Positions 16,697 to 24,087 of a stretch of 32,222 bases of DNA are shown here, one piece after another; position 1 is the first letter of the stretch, and every line of letters starts with the position of its first letter. The translations under genes and the position numbers were made by a program. The DNA is taken from positions 1 to 32,222 of the forward strand of contig JANXYQ010000066.1 of the NCBI GenBank assembly GCA_025355995.1. Reading direction: 5' to 3'. The stretch is from Spirochaetaceae bacterium. GTDB taxonomy: Bacteria > Spirochaetota > Spirochaetia > Treponematales > Rectinemataceae. The notes beneath the pieces were generated by a model. That model was not told the DNA's origin. It did not search any database and was given only the letters and a program-made list of their open reading frames with translations.

Positions 16697-17917
16697 CTAG
16701 GCCGAAAGCTCCGCCTCCGCCGCTTTCAAGAAGGCCTCGACGCCCGCCGTATCGGGGAATACCGCCCTGAACGAGGCGCCGCCGCCCCCGCCCTTCCCCC
16801 CGGACCCTGCGAGAAGGGGCTTCAGCCTCTCGCCGAGCCGTGCCTCGGGGCTAGGAGCCAGGGCCTGGACCGTGAGCTCGGGGAGCGAGGCGAGGAGGGA
16901 ACAAAAGCCGAGGGAAGCGAAGGCCTTGGCGCTCTCAATCAGCGAAGCGGCATCCCTGTCGGCGTAGCGCCGCGAGACGAGCCTGGACGAGCCCTCCGCG
17001 GGAGTCCCGTCAGCCGAAAGCGCCTCCGCCGCGGAGCGCGCCTCCGCGTTGGCCCTCTCCCGGACCAGGACGCCGTTGGCGTACTCGAGGGCCCTGCGCC
17101 TCTCGGCCTCGCGCGCGACGGCGGCTGGCAGCTCGGCCACCGAGGTCCCGAGGATCCGCGCGGCCGATTCCGCGATGCGCGAAACCGCGCGGTAGTCGGC
17201 GGCCGCGGAGGCCCCGGCCGCGAAAAACAGCCGGGTCATGCCCTTGTATCTCTCGGTCCCCAGTATGCGCAGGAGGCGGAGCCTTCCGGTCGAGGATAGA
17301 TGCGTGCCGCAGCAGGGAGTGAAGTCGATCCCATCGATCTCCACTATGCGCAGCTCCTGGGCCCCAGCGGGCGGACGCTTGCGCAGGGGGAAGGAGGCGG
17401 GATCCTCGGGCGGGCAGAGGTGGACGCGAATGGGGTAGTCGTCGGCGATAATCCCCTCGATCAGGCTCTCGGCCTGGGCGAGGCCTTCTTCGGATACGGA
17501 GGCAATGTCGAAGTCGATGGAGCTGCGCTCGCGGCTCAGGTGTACCGAGACGGTCGCGGCGTCGAAGAGCCGCATGAAGGCCGAGGAGATAAGGTGCTGG
17601 GCCGAGTGGGCCTGGGAATAATCCAGGCGTCGCGCTCCATCGACCGAGAGCGCCGCCCGATCGCCGGGCCGCAACGCGACGGGCCCGGCCAGGCCGTGGA
17701 GGATTCGGCCGCCGAGGCCCTCCTCCTCCGTGACGGCGGCGACTCGCGCGCCGCCGAGGAGGCCGAGGTCGCAGGGCTGGCCACCCCCTTCGGGATAGAA
17801 GATGGTGCGGTCGAGCTCGAGGACGGGCCCGTCGGGATCGCCCTCGACGGCGACCACCGTCGCCTCGGTTTCCAGGAGCTCGGGCCTCGCGTAGAACAGC
17901 TTCTCGGTCTTCGCCAT
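16697..17917 (-). CDS. AlaX-type alanyl-tRNA editing protein
   Basis: The 406-residue protein resembles the editing half of alanyl-tRNA synthetase without the catalytic core. Such proteins hydrolyse Ser- or Gly-mischarged tRNA-Ala in the cytoplasm. It has the N-terminal FYPEGGGQPCDLG block, the zinc ligands H104 and H108 in HSAQH, and CCGTH (C203, H206) followed by the LSSTGRL stretch. A C-terminal DHHA1-like tail contains GGKGGGGG. This is the long, AlaX-L-like form. The frame is open upstream, but MAKTEKLFYARPELL at ATG 17917 is the natural start, with TACAAT six bases upstream and no Shine-Dalgarno. It is divergent from argA. Confidence 0.88.
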   Translation of the reverse strand: MAKTEKLFYARPELLETEATVVAVEGDPDGPVLELDRTIFYPEGGGQPCDLGLLGGARVAAVTEEEGLGGRILHGLAGPVALRPGDRAALSVDGARRLDYSQAHSAQHLISSAFMRLFDAATVSVHLSRERSSIDFDIASVSEEGLAQAESLIEGIIADDYPIRVHLCPPEDPASFPLRKRPPAGAQELRIVEIDGIDFTPCCGTHLSSTGRLRLLRILGTERYKGMTRLFFAAGASAAADYRAVSRIAESAARILGTSVAELPAAVAREAERRRALEYANGVLVRERANAEARSAAEALSADGTPAEGSSRLVSRRYADRDAASLIESAKAFASLGFCSLLASLPELTVQALAPSPEARLGERLKPLLAGSGGKGGGGGASFRAVFPDTAGVEAFLKAAEAELSA

Positions 17918-17923
17918 GGCCGC

Positions 17924-17929
17924 ATTGTA
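17924..17929 (-). promoter_or_regulatory. -10 hexamer TACAAT, 6 nt from the AlaX-type gene ATG
   Basis: TACAAT on the minus strand matches the sigma-70 -10 consensus at 5 of 6 positions and is followed by six bases and ATG. There is no convincing -35 within the 46-bp divergent gap. Confidence 0.45.
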
Positions 17930-17951
17930 GCGCAAGCCCGGCGCGATCGAA

Positions 17952-17957
17952 TATACT
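17952..17957 (+). promoter_or_regulatory. -10 hexamer TATACT, 6 nt from the argA ATG
   Basis: TATACT matches the sigma-70 -10 consensus at 5 of 6 positions and is followed by six bases (GCCCCC) and ATG. The placement mirrors that of the divergent neighbour; there is no Shine-Dalgarno. Confidence 0.5.
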
Positions 17958-17963
17958 GCCCCC

Positions 17964-19322
17964 ATGAGCGAGGATATCACGTCGAGGCGCGAGGAGACCG
18001 ACCTGATCAGGGAGGTTTTCGTCTACGCCCATAGGTTCATGGGCTCGGTCTTCGTCTTCCGCATCGGGGCCAGGCTCATGGACAACCCAGGCTTCCCGGG
18101 GCTCGTCGGTGATCTCGCCCTCCTCCACGAGAATGGCATCAAGATCATCCTCGTGCCCTCGGGCGGCGCCAGGATAGATGAGCTCCTCGCGATCTACGGC
18201 ATCGCGACCGAGCGGGCCGAAGGCCTGCGCATCTCCACTCCGGAGGCCATGCCCCTCATCCAGATGGCCGCCTTCGACACCGCGACGCGGCTCATGAACC
18301 AGTTGGCGCGCAACAAGGTCGAGGCCGTCGTCGGCAACTGGGTGCGGGCGCGATCCTACGGCGTGCGCGACGGCATAGACTTCCAGGCCACCGGCATGGT
18401 CGACAAGGTCAACGTCGAGCTCATCCGCCGCTCGATCGAGGACGACTTCGTGCCCATCCTTCCCTGCATCGGCTGGAGCGCGGTCGGCGAGCCCTACAAC
18501 ATCTCCTCGGTTGAGCTGGCGACCGAGCTGGCCGTGGGCCTGAAGGCGCACAAGCTTTTCTTCCTCACCGACGGCGAGCTCTTCTCCTCCGGCGGCATCA
18601 AGCTGCCCACCGAGGGCGTGGCCTTTCGCGGGGAGGCCGTAAGCCGGATGACTGTCCAGGCCGCCGAGCGCGCCCTCGCTGACAACCCCGACAGCCTGGA
18701 CCGCACGGAGCGCGACATGCTCGCCCATTCGGTGACCGCCTGCCGCTCGGGCGTCGAGCGCGTGCACTTCCTCGACGGGGGCCTCGAGGGCTCCGTGCTC
18801 AAGGAAGTATTCTCGACCCTGGGCTCGGGAACGATGGTGCACGCCGACCCCTTCGAGAACATCAGGCCGATGACGGAGGAGGACATCTCCGACGTCCTTC
18901 GCCTAATGGAGCCCCTCGTGCAGCAGGGCAACCTCGTGCGCAGGACCGAGGGGGACCTCCAGGACCGCCGCGCCGACTACGCGGTATTCGAGACCGACGG
19001 AACGATCCGCTGCTGCGGCGCCCTCCATCGCTACGGAAGCTCAGGTGCTCCCTCTTGGGGGGAGATAGCCGGCCTCGCCGTGGACATGAGCTACAAGCAC
19101 ATAGGCATCGGCCATAGGATGATCGGCTTCCTCATCGAGGAGGCCCGACGCCTCGGCCTGACCGGCGTCTTCGCCCTGACGACCCGCACCTCCGACTGGT
19201 TCCTGAGCCTTGGCTTCTCGCCGGCGACAGTCGACGACCTGCCCGAGGAGCGCCGGCTGACCTACGATACGGAGAGGAAGAGCAGGATATATTCCCTGGC
19301 ATTGAGGGATGGCCCGAGATAG
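17964..19322 (+). CDS. argA: N-acetylglutamate synthase, ArgA type (amino-acid kinase + GNAT)
   Basis: The 452-residue protein makes N-acetylglutamate from glutamate and acetyl-CoA, the first step of arginine synthesis. The N-terminal part (about 1-290) is an amino-acid-kinase-like domain (IILVPSGGARIDELL, later KLFFLTDGELF and VHFLDGG). The C-terminal part (about 300-445) is a GNAT domain with IAGLAVDMSYKHIGIGHRMI as acetyl-CoA motif, FALTTRTSDWFLSLGF and a terminal block around RKSRIY. Length and order match E. coli ArgA (about 443). No other arginine gene is in the window. In ArgA the kinase-like domain carries the feedback arginine site; whether that holds here is not visible. Confidence 0.88.
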   Translation: MSEDITSRREETDLIREVFVYAHRFMGSVFVFRIGARLMDNPGFPGLVGDLALLHENGIKIILVPSGGARIDELLAIYGIATERAEGLRISTPEAMPLIQMAAFDTATRLMNQLARNKVEAVVGNWVRARSYGVRDGIDFQATGMVDKVNVELIRRSIEDDFVPILPCIGWSAVGEPYNISSVELATELAVGLKAHKLFFLTDGELFSSGGIKLPTEGVAFRGEAVSRMTVQAAERALADNPDSLDRTERDMLAHSVTACRSGVERVHFLDGGLEGSVLKEVFSTLGSGTMVHADPFENIRPMTEEDISDVLRLMEPLVQQGNLVRRTEGDLQDRRADYAVFETDGTIRCCGALHRYGSSGAPSWGEIAGLAVDMSYKHIGIGHRMIGFLIEEARRLGLTGVFALTTRTSDWFLSLGFSPATVDDLPEERRLTYDTERKSRIYSLALRDGPR

Positions 19323-19346
19323 GAATCGCATCGCAGGAGGGACGAG

Positions 19347-20444
19347 TTGTACCTTTCGAAGTCGAATATCGCGCCGATGCGGGAGCTGATCGCGATGCTC
19401 TACGCCCGCCCCTTCGACGAGGCCCTCATCCTGGACGTGGCGAAAGGAGCCTGCCGCCTAATGGACGCCCACTACTCGAGTTTCTACGTGCTGGGGCTCC
19501 ATAAGCTTTCGAAGCCCCGTTTCATCGTATCCAACAATCCCTCGGACTTCCTTCCGGTCTATTTCTCGATCGCCCACGAGGACTTCCTCCTGGACACGCT
19601 GATCGCGACGAGGAAGGACTACGTCGCCAGTCGATGGCCCCACCACGGCCTGCCGGGCAACAAGAACTTCATGGGCGAGGTCCAAAGGGCCAGGCCCATA
19701 TCGGATATGGTCTATTCGCCCCTCATGGTGAGGGGCAGGCTGCTGGGATTCTGGTCGATGGCCAGGGCGGGACTCGACAGCCCCTGTTTTTCCGACGATC
19801 AACTCGAGGTCTTCGGCTTCGTGAAGACGTTCCTGAACGAGGCCTTCGAGCGCTCCCTGATCCCCCAGCCCGTCGACGAAGACCTGGCCTACCTCGATTA
19901 CCGGGGCCGAATAGTCGGCGCCGGCGCCAGGATCAAGGATAGCCTCGACCGCGCCTTCGGCCGCGAGCTCATCCTAGGCTCGTCCTCCTGCCACGACGAC
20001 CTGCGGGCCCGCTTCCGCGAGGGCTATCGCCGTTTCCTCCGCGGTCCCGCGGCGCGGCAGGCGGACAGGCTCAGCCTCTCTTCGGAGGGCAAGACCTATA
20101 CTTTCATATTCCGCCTCCTGAGGTCGAACGCATTCGGGCTTCGCGACGAGGGACTACCCTACGCCTCCGTCGCCCTCGTCGACGAGGGGACCGAGGCCGG
20201 CATGGACGGAGCCCTGGACCTGCCGGCCCTCTCGCGGGAGTACGGCTTCACGCCTCGGGAGACGGAGGTGATCTCCGGCATCTACGGCGGCCTGAGCAAC
20301 AAGGCGATCGCCTGCGCCCTCGGCATCGATGAATCCACGGTCAAGAGGCACAGCCACAACATCTACGCGAAGTCCGGTTTCCGCACCCGCGTCGAGCTAG
20401 TCCTGGGCCTATCGAACCTCCGCCAAACTCAACTAAAGTTGTAG
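19347..20444 (+). CDS. LuxR-family transcriptional regulator with N-terminal sensor region
   Basis: The 365-residue protein ends in a LuxR-type HTH (about 295-358): LSREYGFTPRETEVISGIYGG, then NKAIACALGIDESTVKRHSHNIYAK. The N-terminal 170 residues look GAF-like (FDEALILDVAKGACRLMDAHYS, MVYSPLMVRGRLLGFWSMAR), and a second variable region follows; the ligand is unknown. There is no receiver domain. The start is a rare TTG at 19347, chosen because AGGAGGG lies six bases upstream and no ATG fits. It is separated by 24 nt from argA and followed 73 nt later by a lipoprotein gene with an inverted repeat between them. Confidence 0.85.
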   Translation: MYLSKSNIAPMRELIAMLYARPFDEALILDVAKGACRLMDAHYSSFYVLGLHKLSKPRFIVSNNPSDFLPVYFSIAHEDFLLDTLIATRKDYVASRWPHHGLPGNKNFMGEVQRARPISDMVYSPLMVRGRLLGFWSMARAGLDSPCFSDDQLEVFGFVKTFLNEAFERSLIPQPVDEDLAYLDYRGRIVGAGARIKDSLDRAFGRELILGSSSCHDDLRARFREGYRRFLRGPAARQADRLSLSSEGKTYTFIFRLLRSNAFGLRDEGLPYASVALVDEGTEAGMDGALDLPALSREYGFTPRETEVISGIYGGLSNKAIACALGIDESTVKRHSHNIYAKSGFRTRVELVLGLSNLRQTQLKL

Positions 20445-20469
20445 TAGACGCATGCCTCCCCCGACCTAT

Positions 20470-20495
20470 GCTGTCGTATGTTTCTTGGCGACAGC
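20470..20495 (+). promoter_or_regulatory. Inverted repeat GCTGTCG-N12-CGACAGC between luxR-type gene and lipoprotein gene
   Basis: Perfect 7-bp arms (20470-20476 and 20489-20495) are separated by 12 bp, 22 bp ahead of the lipoprotein start. It could be an operator for the upstream regulator or a small mRNA hairpin. Confidence 0.4.
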
Positions 20496-20517
20496 CAATA
20501 GTTCAAAGGAGCCTGCG

Positions 20518-21237
20518 ATGAAGAACCTGCGTTTCCTGGCGCTGCTCGGCGCCTGCATCGTCCTCACTCTATCCTGCACAGAGGCCGGAGCGGGGGCCGC
20601 GGGAAAGGTCGACACTTTCGGACTCCAGCCCGCCGACGGAGTCATCCCCTACGTCGTCAACAACGGCGGATTCATGCTCTACCCGGACGGCTACGGCAAG
20701 TTGACCTATGTGACCTATTACCCGATGAACATCTCGGGCGAGGGCAACCTCGCCTGGGCCATGAATAGCGACAACAAGGCCTACGGCAACCTCGTGTGGA
20801 CCTTCGACCGGGTCAGCGACCTGCAGGGAACGCTCAAGTTCGTGTATCCCTACGGCGACTACGAGATCTACGACCTGTACCAGTTGAAGCCGCCCTCGGG
20901 CTATCGAGGCGCCTACTACTATAAATACGAGGGGCATTCGGGCGGGCAAAAAGTCACCTACGACGGATCCTTCGATATCGACACGGAGCTCGGCAAGACG
21001 CACGGGCTCGTGCTCATCCGTTCCAAGAGCATAAGCCCGGCCAGCTCGGTCAAGCTCACCCTCGACGGCAGCGCCCTCGTCACCCTCTACAGCAACCAGT
21101 TCTACGTGAAGAAGGTCCTCTGCGGGGACCATCCCTACACCTACCAGTGGACCGGCAGCGGCATAGATACCTCCGTCAACTCGGAAACGGTGACCGTGAA
21201 GGCCAACAACTACGCGGTGAAGTACTACGGGAACTGA
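20518..21237 (+). CDS. Predicted lipoprotein of unknown function
   Basis: The 239-residue protein has a lipoprotein signal (MKNLRFLALLGACIVLTLSC, C20). The mature region is rich in Tyr, Gly, Asn, Ser and Thr with alternating hydrophobic residues, consistent with a beta-rich extracytoplasmic fold; I recognise no family. The frame is open from 20452, but the ATG at 20518 has AAAGGAG upstream and starts exactly at the signal peptide. A GC-rich hairpin follows directly after the stop. The neighbouring LuxR-type gene may control it. Confidence 0.75.
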   Translation: MKNLRFLALLGACIVLTLSCTEAGAGAAGKVDTFGLQPADGVIPYVVNNGGFMLYPDGYGKLTYVTYYPMNISGEGNLAWAMNSDNKAYGNLVWTFDRVSDLQGTLKFVYPYGDYEIYDLYQLKPPSGYRGAYYYKYEGHSGGQKVTYDGSFDIDTELGKTHGLVLIRSKSISPASSVKLTLDGSALVTLYSNQFYVKKVLCGDHPYTYQWTGSGIDTSVNSETVTVKANNYAVKYYGN

Positions 21238-21266
21238 GGCGCGGGAGGGAAAGGCCTCCCCGCGCG
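21238..21266 (+). terminator. GC-rich hairpin terminator after the lipoprotein gene
   Basis: GGCGCGGGAGG and CCTCCCCGCGCC form an 11-bp stem with a one-base bulge and a short loop, starting at the base after the TGA. There is no U-tract, as with other hairpins in this window. Confidence 0.5.
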
Positions 21267-21355
21267 CCGTGCCTCGCGGAGCATTCATGTGCGCCAATGC
21301 CCGGAGGGTAAGCGCAGAAAGGCCGCGGCGTTTTCGCGCCTTACGCGAGCTTGCC

Positions 21356-22072
21356 TCATACCTGAACCGCTGGATGCGTCCCAGTACCGTCGGCCGGGGG
21401 CGACCGGAGGCGCCGGTACTCGCTAGGGGACATGCCGACGATACGCGAAAAATGATCGTTGAAGACTGTCCTCGAGCCGTATCCCGCGTCCACCGCGACG
21501 TCGAGGATGGTCCAGTCGGGACGCTCGATCATCTTCTGGCGCGCCTTTTCGACGCGCAGGGCGTTGAACCACGAGGGGATGCTCGTGTTGAGCCTAGTAT
21601 TGAAGCAGATCGAGAGGCGATAGGGCGGGACTTTGAGGATGGCCGCGAGGCCGCGGAGGCTTAGGCCCTGCTCGAAAGGGATCGAGTCGCTCTCGGCCAC
21701 CCTCGCGATCCGCTCGAGAAGTCTGCGGGCCTCTCCGTCGTCGAGCTGATGGGCTCGCGCCTTGATTTCACGGATCTCGGCCCGGGCACGGGCGAATATG
21801 CCGGGCCGAGCGACGACGTAGAGATAGGAAAGGAGGCTGAGCGCCTCCAGCGCCGCCTGGCCCTAGCGATAGAGGCCCGGCGAGGAGGCGACAAAAACCA
21901 GACCCAGGCTTCGGTTGACCCTCCCGCGCACCGGCGACAGGTTGAGCCCCGCTCCGCTACTTATCAGGGCGCAGCCGACGGAGCCTCGAAAGAAATCGAA
22001 GAGAGAGATGCTTTGGTTATCGCTCAACGACTGCTCCTGCCTCGCTTCAAACATCAGCAAACCAAATTGCAT
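21356..22072 (-). pseudogene. AraC-family regulator gene interrupted by amber codons
   Basis: The C-terminal part is a full AraC HTH: LSLRGLAAILKVPPYRLSICF, then WFNALRVEKARQKMIERPDWT, then VAVDAGYGSRTVFNDHFSR and MSPSEYRR. Ahead of it, in the same frame, lies a hydrophobic stretch (LSLLSYLYVVARPGIF) and a charged linker, as in membrane-tethered AraC proteins. The frame is cut by TAG at 21863-21865. The same frame is open above it back to an ATG at 22072 (MQFGLLMFEARQ), and a further TAG lies at 22088-22090. Between 21863 and a GTG at 21700 I see no ATG, GTG or TTG, so a protein made today could be only about 114 residues, essentially the HTH. I treat it as a pseudogene; readthrough or a short HTH protein are alternatives. 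Confidence 0.6.
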
Positions 22073-22191
22073 AGAACGCCCGGTATGCTAAACGCTTCGA
22101 TCAGGCAAAATCGGCATAAGGATTCGAAATACAGGACGATACTCCAGCAAATCGAGGTTATATAACGATAATCGAAATGTAATCGTATTCA

Positions 22192-22608
22192 ATGTATATG
22201 TATCAATTGGTGATCCTGGATTCCTGGCCCTACTTCGGCCTGGCCTACCACGACCGAAGCGCGAAGGAAGGCGGCAATGCCTTCGCGGCCTTCGCCGGGC
22301 GCGCGAGGAGCGGGACCTACGATCCAGCGATCGCCGCGTTGGACAAGGCGCTTTCGGGCTCCCTGTACTGCGCGCCCTACCTCGAGGCGTCGAGGCGGGC
22401 CGCGCTCGTCGTCCTGTGGAGCCGGGGCGGCCGCGACCGGCAGGTCCGAGTCCATTCCCCCGGCGGGACGGTCCGAGTAGTGTATCCGGTCCCCGGGACA
22501 GAGGTCGAGCCGGCGGAAAAATGGCGCGGAATCCTCGGCGAGGCTCCGATTTTGCTGGAGCTGACGGATTTCAGCGACGGGCACATATTCATCGATTCCA
22601 TAAAGTAG
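22192..22608 (+). CDS. Hypothetical protein, small
   Basis: The 138-residue protein matches no family I know. It has no signal peptide or TM segment, contains LDSWPYFGLAYHDRSAKEGG at the N-terminus and alternating hydrophobic strands near the end (APILLELTDFSDGHIFI), and looks like a small globular protein. The first 20 bases are AT-rich and there is no Shine-Dalgarno; GATAAT at 22167-22172 could be a -10. An ATG two codons later (22198) is possible. Codon use after the start is GC-rich like the core genes. Its start lies beside the broken AraC gene, divergently. Confidence 0.5.
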   Translation: MYMYQLVILDSWPYFGLAYHDRSAKEGGNAFAAFAGRARSGTYDPAIAALDKALSGSLYCAPYLEASRRAALVVLWSRGGRDRQVRVHSPGGTVRVVYPVPGTEVEPAEKWRGILGEAPILLELTDFSDGHIFIDSIK

Positions 22609-22716
22609 GCCCGCGAGGCGATACCTACCGTCCGATGGCGAAGCCGGATGGGATTATTGCGGGACGTAGATTACAAAATATGGCCGATGCGGCACCCGAG
22701 AACGGCATCGGGGATT

Positions 22717-23274
22717 TCAGTGCGAGGCCTTTTCGAGTTCCGTCAAAGCATCAGTGCCGTTCAATTTCTCATTCGCCTTCGCATAATCGAGAGCGCTCTT
22801 TCCATCCTTGACTCGAAGCGTCGCGTCCGCTCCGGCTTTGAGGAGCCTAAGGATGATTTCCGGATTGGTGGTTTTTACCGCGGCCCAAATCAAGGGAGTC
22901 ATGTCTTCCCTCGTATTGCGGGCATTGATCGCAGCCCCAGCCTCGAGCAGGGCTGAGATCACATCCGGGTTGGGGTTGTACGTGGCAGCCCAATGCAATG
23001 CCGTCGCGCCATAATTCGGATCCCGGGCATTCAAGTCGGCGCCGGCCTTAATCAGCACCGTAATGACCTCGGGATTCTTGTTGTACGCGGCGGCGAGAAT
23101 CAAGGGCGTGCCTTCGCTGCGAGTCGCGTTCACCTTCGCGCCCTTGTTTATCGCGGCTTGGATGTCTTCGGGGCTTCCGCCGTATATGATGCTGAATAGG
23201 CTTACCGCCTGGGAATAAGCGGAAACCAAGGCGAGGAGAAGCGCAAGGCCGACAAGACAGATTCGCTTTTTCAT
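22717..23274 (-). CDS. Secreted ankyrin-repeat protein
   Basis: The 185-residue protein has a signal peptide (MKKRICLVGLALLLALVSAYSQA) and about four ankyrin repeats covering the rest, for example GTPLILAAAYNKNPEVITVL, IKAGADLNAR, TALHWAATYNPNPDVISALL, TPLIWAAVKTTNPEIILRLL and ALDYAKANEKL. Each carries a short extra loop (NPE/NPD) before the second helix. Ankyrin arrays bind other proteins; the partner is unknown. AGGAGG at 23281-23286 fixes the start at 23274. The same frame runs upstream without a stop into a truncated IS3-type orfA, so a longer 257-residue hybrid is formally possible. TATCAT (23298-23293) could be a -10. It is lower in GC than most neighbours. Confidence 0.8.
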   Translation of the reverse strand: MKKRICLVGLALLLALVSAYSQAVSLFSIIYGGSPEDIQAAINKGAKVNATRSEGTPLILAAAYNKNPEVITVLIKAGADLNARDPNYGATALHWAATYNPNPDVISALLEAGAAINARNTREDMTPLIWAAVKTTNPEIILRLLKAGADATLRVKDGKSALDYAKANEKLNGTDALTELEKASH

Positions 23275-23311
23275 TACCTTCCTCCTGCTGGAATGATAGA
23301 TAAGAAACATT

Positions 23312-23539
23312 AACCCCGAATCCCTCTCAGCCTGACGCACCCAACGCCTGAGGGTCTCTGCCGTGCAGCCGATCTTCGTCGCTACCGAGACGATGGCCGG
23401 CCAAGTCGGCTCATTGCTCTTCACCTGGTCCAAGACCAGCCGAACCGCCCGCTCCTTCACCTCAGGAGAGAACCTGCTTCCGTTGCCCACGACCTATCCT
23501 CCCACAGAAATAGGTCTCCGGCAAACCCGGGGCGGTTCA
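23312..23539 (-). mobile_element. IS3-family remnant: left end and orfA N-terminus
   Basis: The minus strand begins at 23539 with TGAACCGCCCCGGG, typical of IS3-group ends. GGAGGATAGGTC and a GTG at 23490 follow, starting an OrfA-type HTH: RFSPEVKERAVRLVLDQVKS, then PAIVSVATKIGCTAETLRRW and VRQAERDSG. Similarity stops at about 23312, so only about 55 residues of orfA and no catalytic orfB remain. It interrupts the IS1380-type remnant on its right, and the ankyrin gene begins on its left. It cannot transpose by itself. Confidence 0.75.
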
Positions 23540-23834
23540 TATCGTTAGCAGGCAAGCGGATCGCGTATCCATAGCGCTCGGACTCGAGGTATTCATAGAT
23601 GTCCGGATTGGCGAAGGCGGCGTCTCCACGGAAGAACCGTGGGATATCGAGGTCATGGTAGCGCGCAACGATCGGCTCGAGTACCGTCTTCCAGTCCTTC
23701 GCGCTATGGACATTCCCTTCCCGAAGCATCGATCCTTCGATGTCCCCAAATTGGTTGAAGCAGAAGAGCGGATGGTAGCAGGTGCAACCGAAATGGCCGT
23801 TGAACGCGAGGCGCACAGAAGGGCTAAATTGCAC
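23540..23834 (-). pseudogene. IS1380-family transposase fragment
   Basis: The minus-strand frame from 23834 begins MQFSPSV, which looks like the transposase N-terminus, then jumps to FNGHFGCTCYHPLFCFNQF, GNVHSAKDWKTVLEPIVARY, RFFRGDAAFANPDIYEYLES and YGYAIRLPAN. These are typical of the central DDE region of IS1380-type transposases. A segment of more than 100 residues seems deleted after SPSV. The gene is cut after RLPAND by the IS3-type end at 23539. Upstream, at about 23835-23900, the sequence around TTTCTCGGGGAAC may be the element's own end. It is non-functional. The stretch to 24087 holds a TATAAT (23925-23920, minus) but no gene. Confidence 0.75.
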
Positions 23835-24087
23835 TCGAATCGTTGCTTTTCGGCCTTCGCCTACTGGATACCTCGCTGTTCCCCGAGAAATCCGTCTTTA
23901 TTCCATGACCAGACAATGCATTATAGCAGATAGCCAGCAACACCTGCTGATTTCATATGGGAAATCCCGGTTCAATCCTCATAGACAAAAAATCCTACAG
24001 GTGAAAATCTCTTTCTTGGCTGCCATGCAAATTGTCGGGATAGGTTTGCGATCCTACCCTTGCGACGCACGTAAAAGGAACACCTCC

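Noticed and set aside
23950-23990. A GGTTCAATCC stretch resembling a tRNA T-arm
   Set aside because: The flanks do not form the 5-bp T stem, and no anticodon or acceptor arm is seen.
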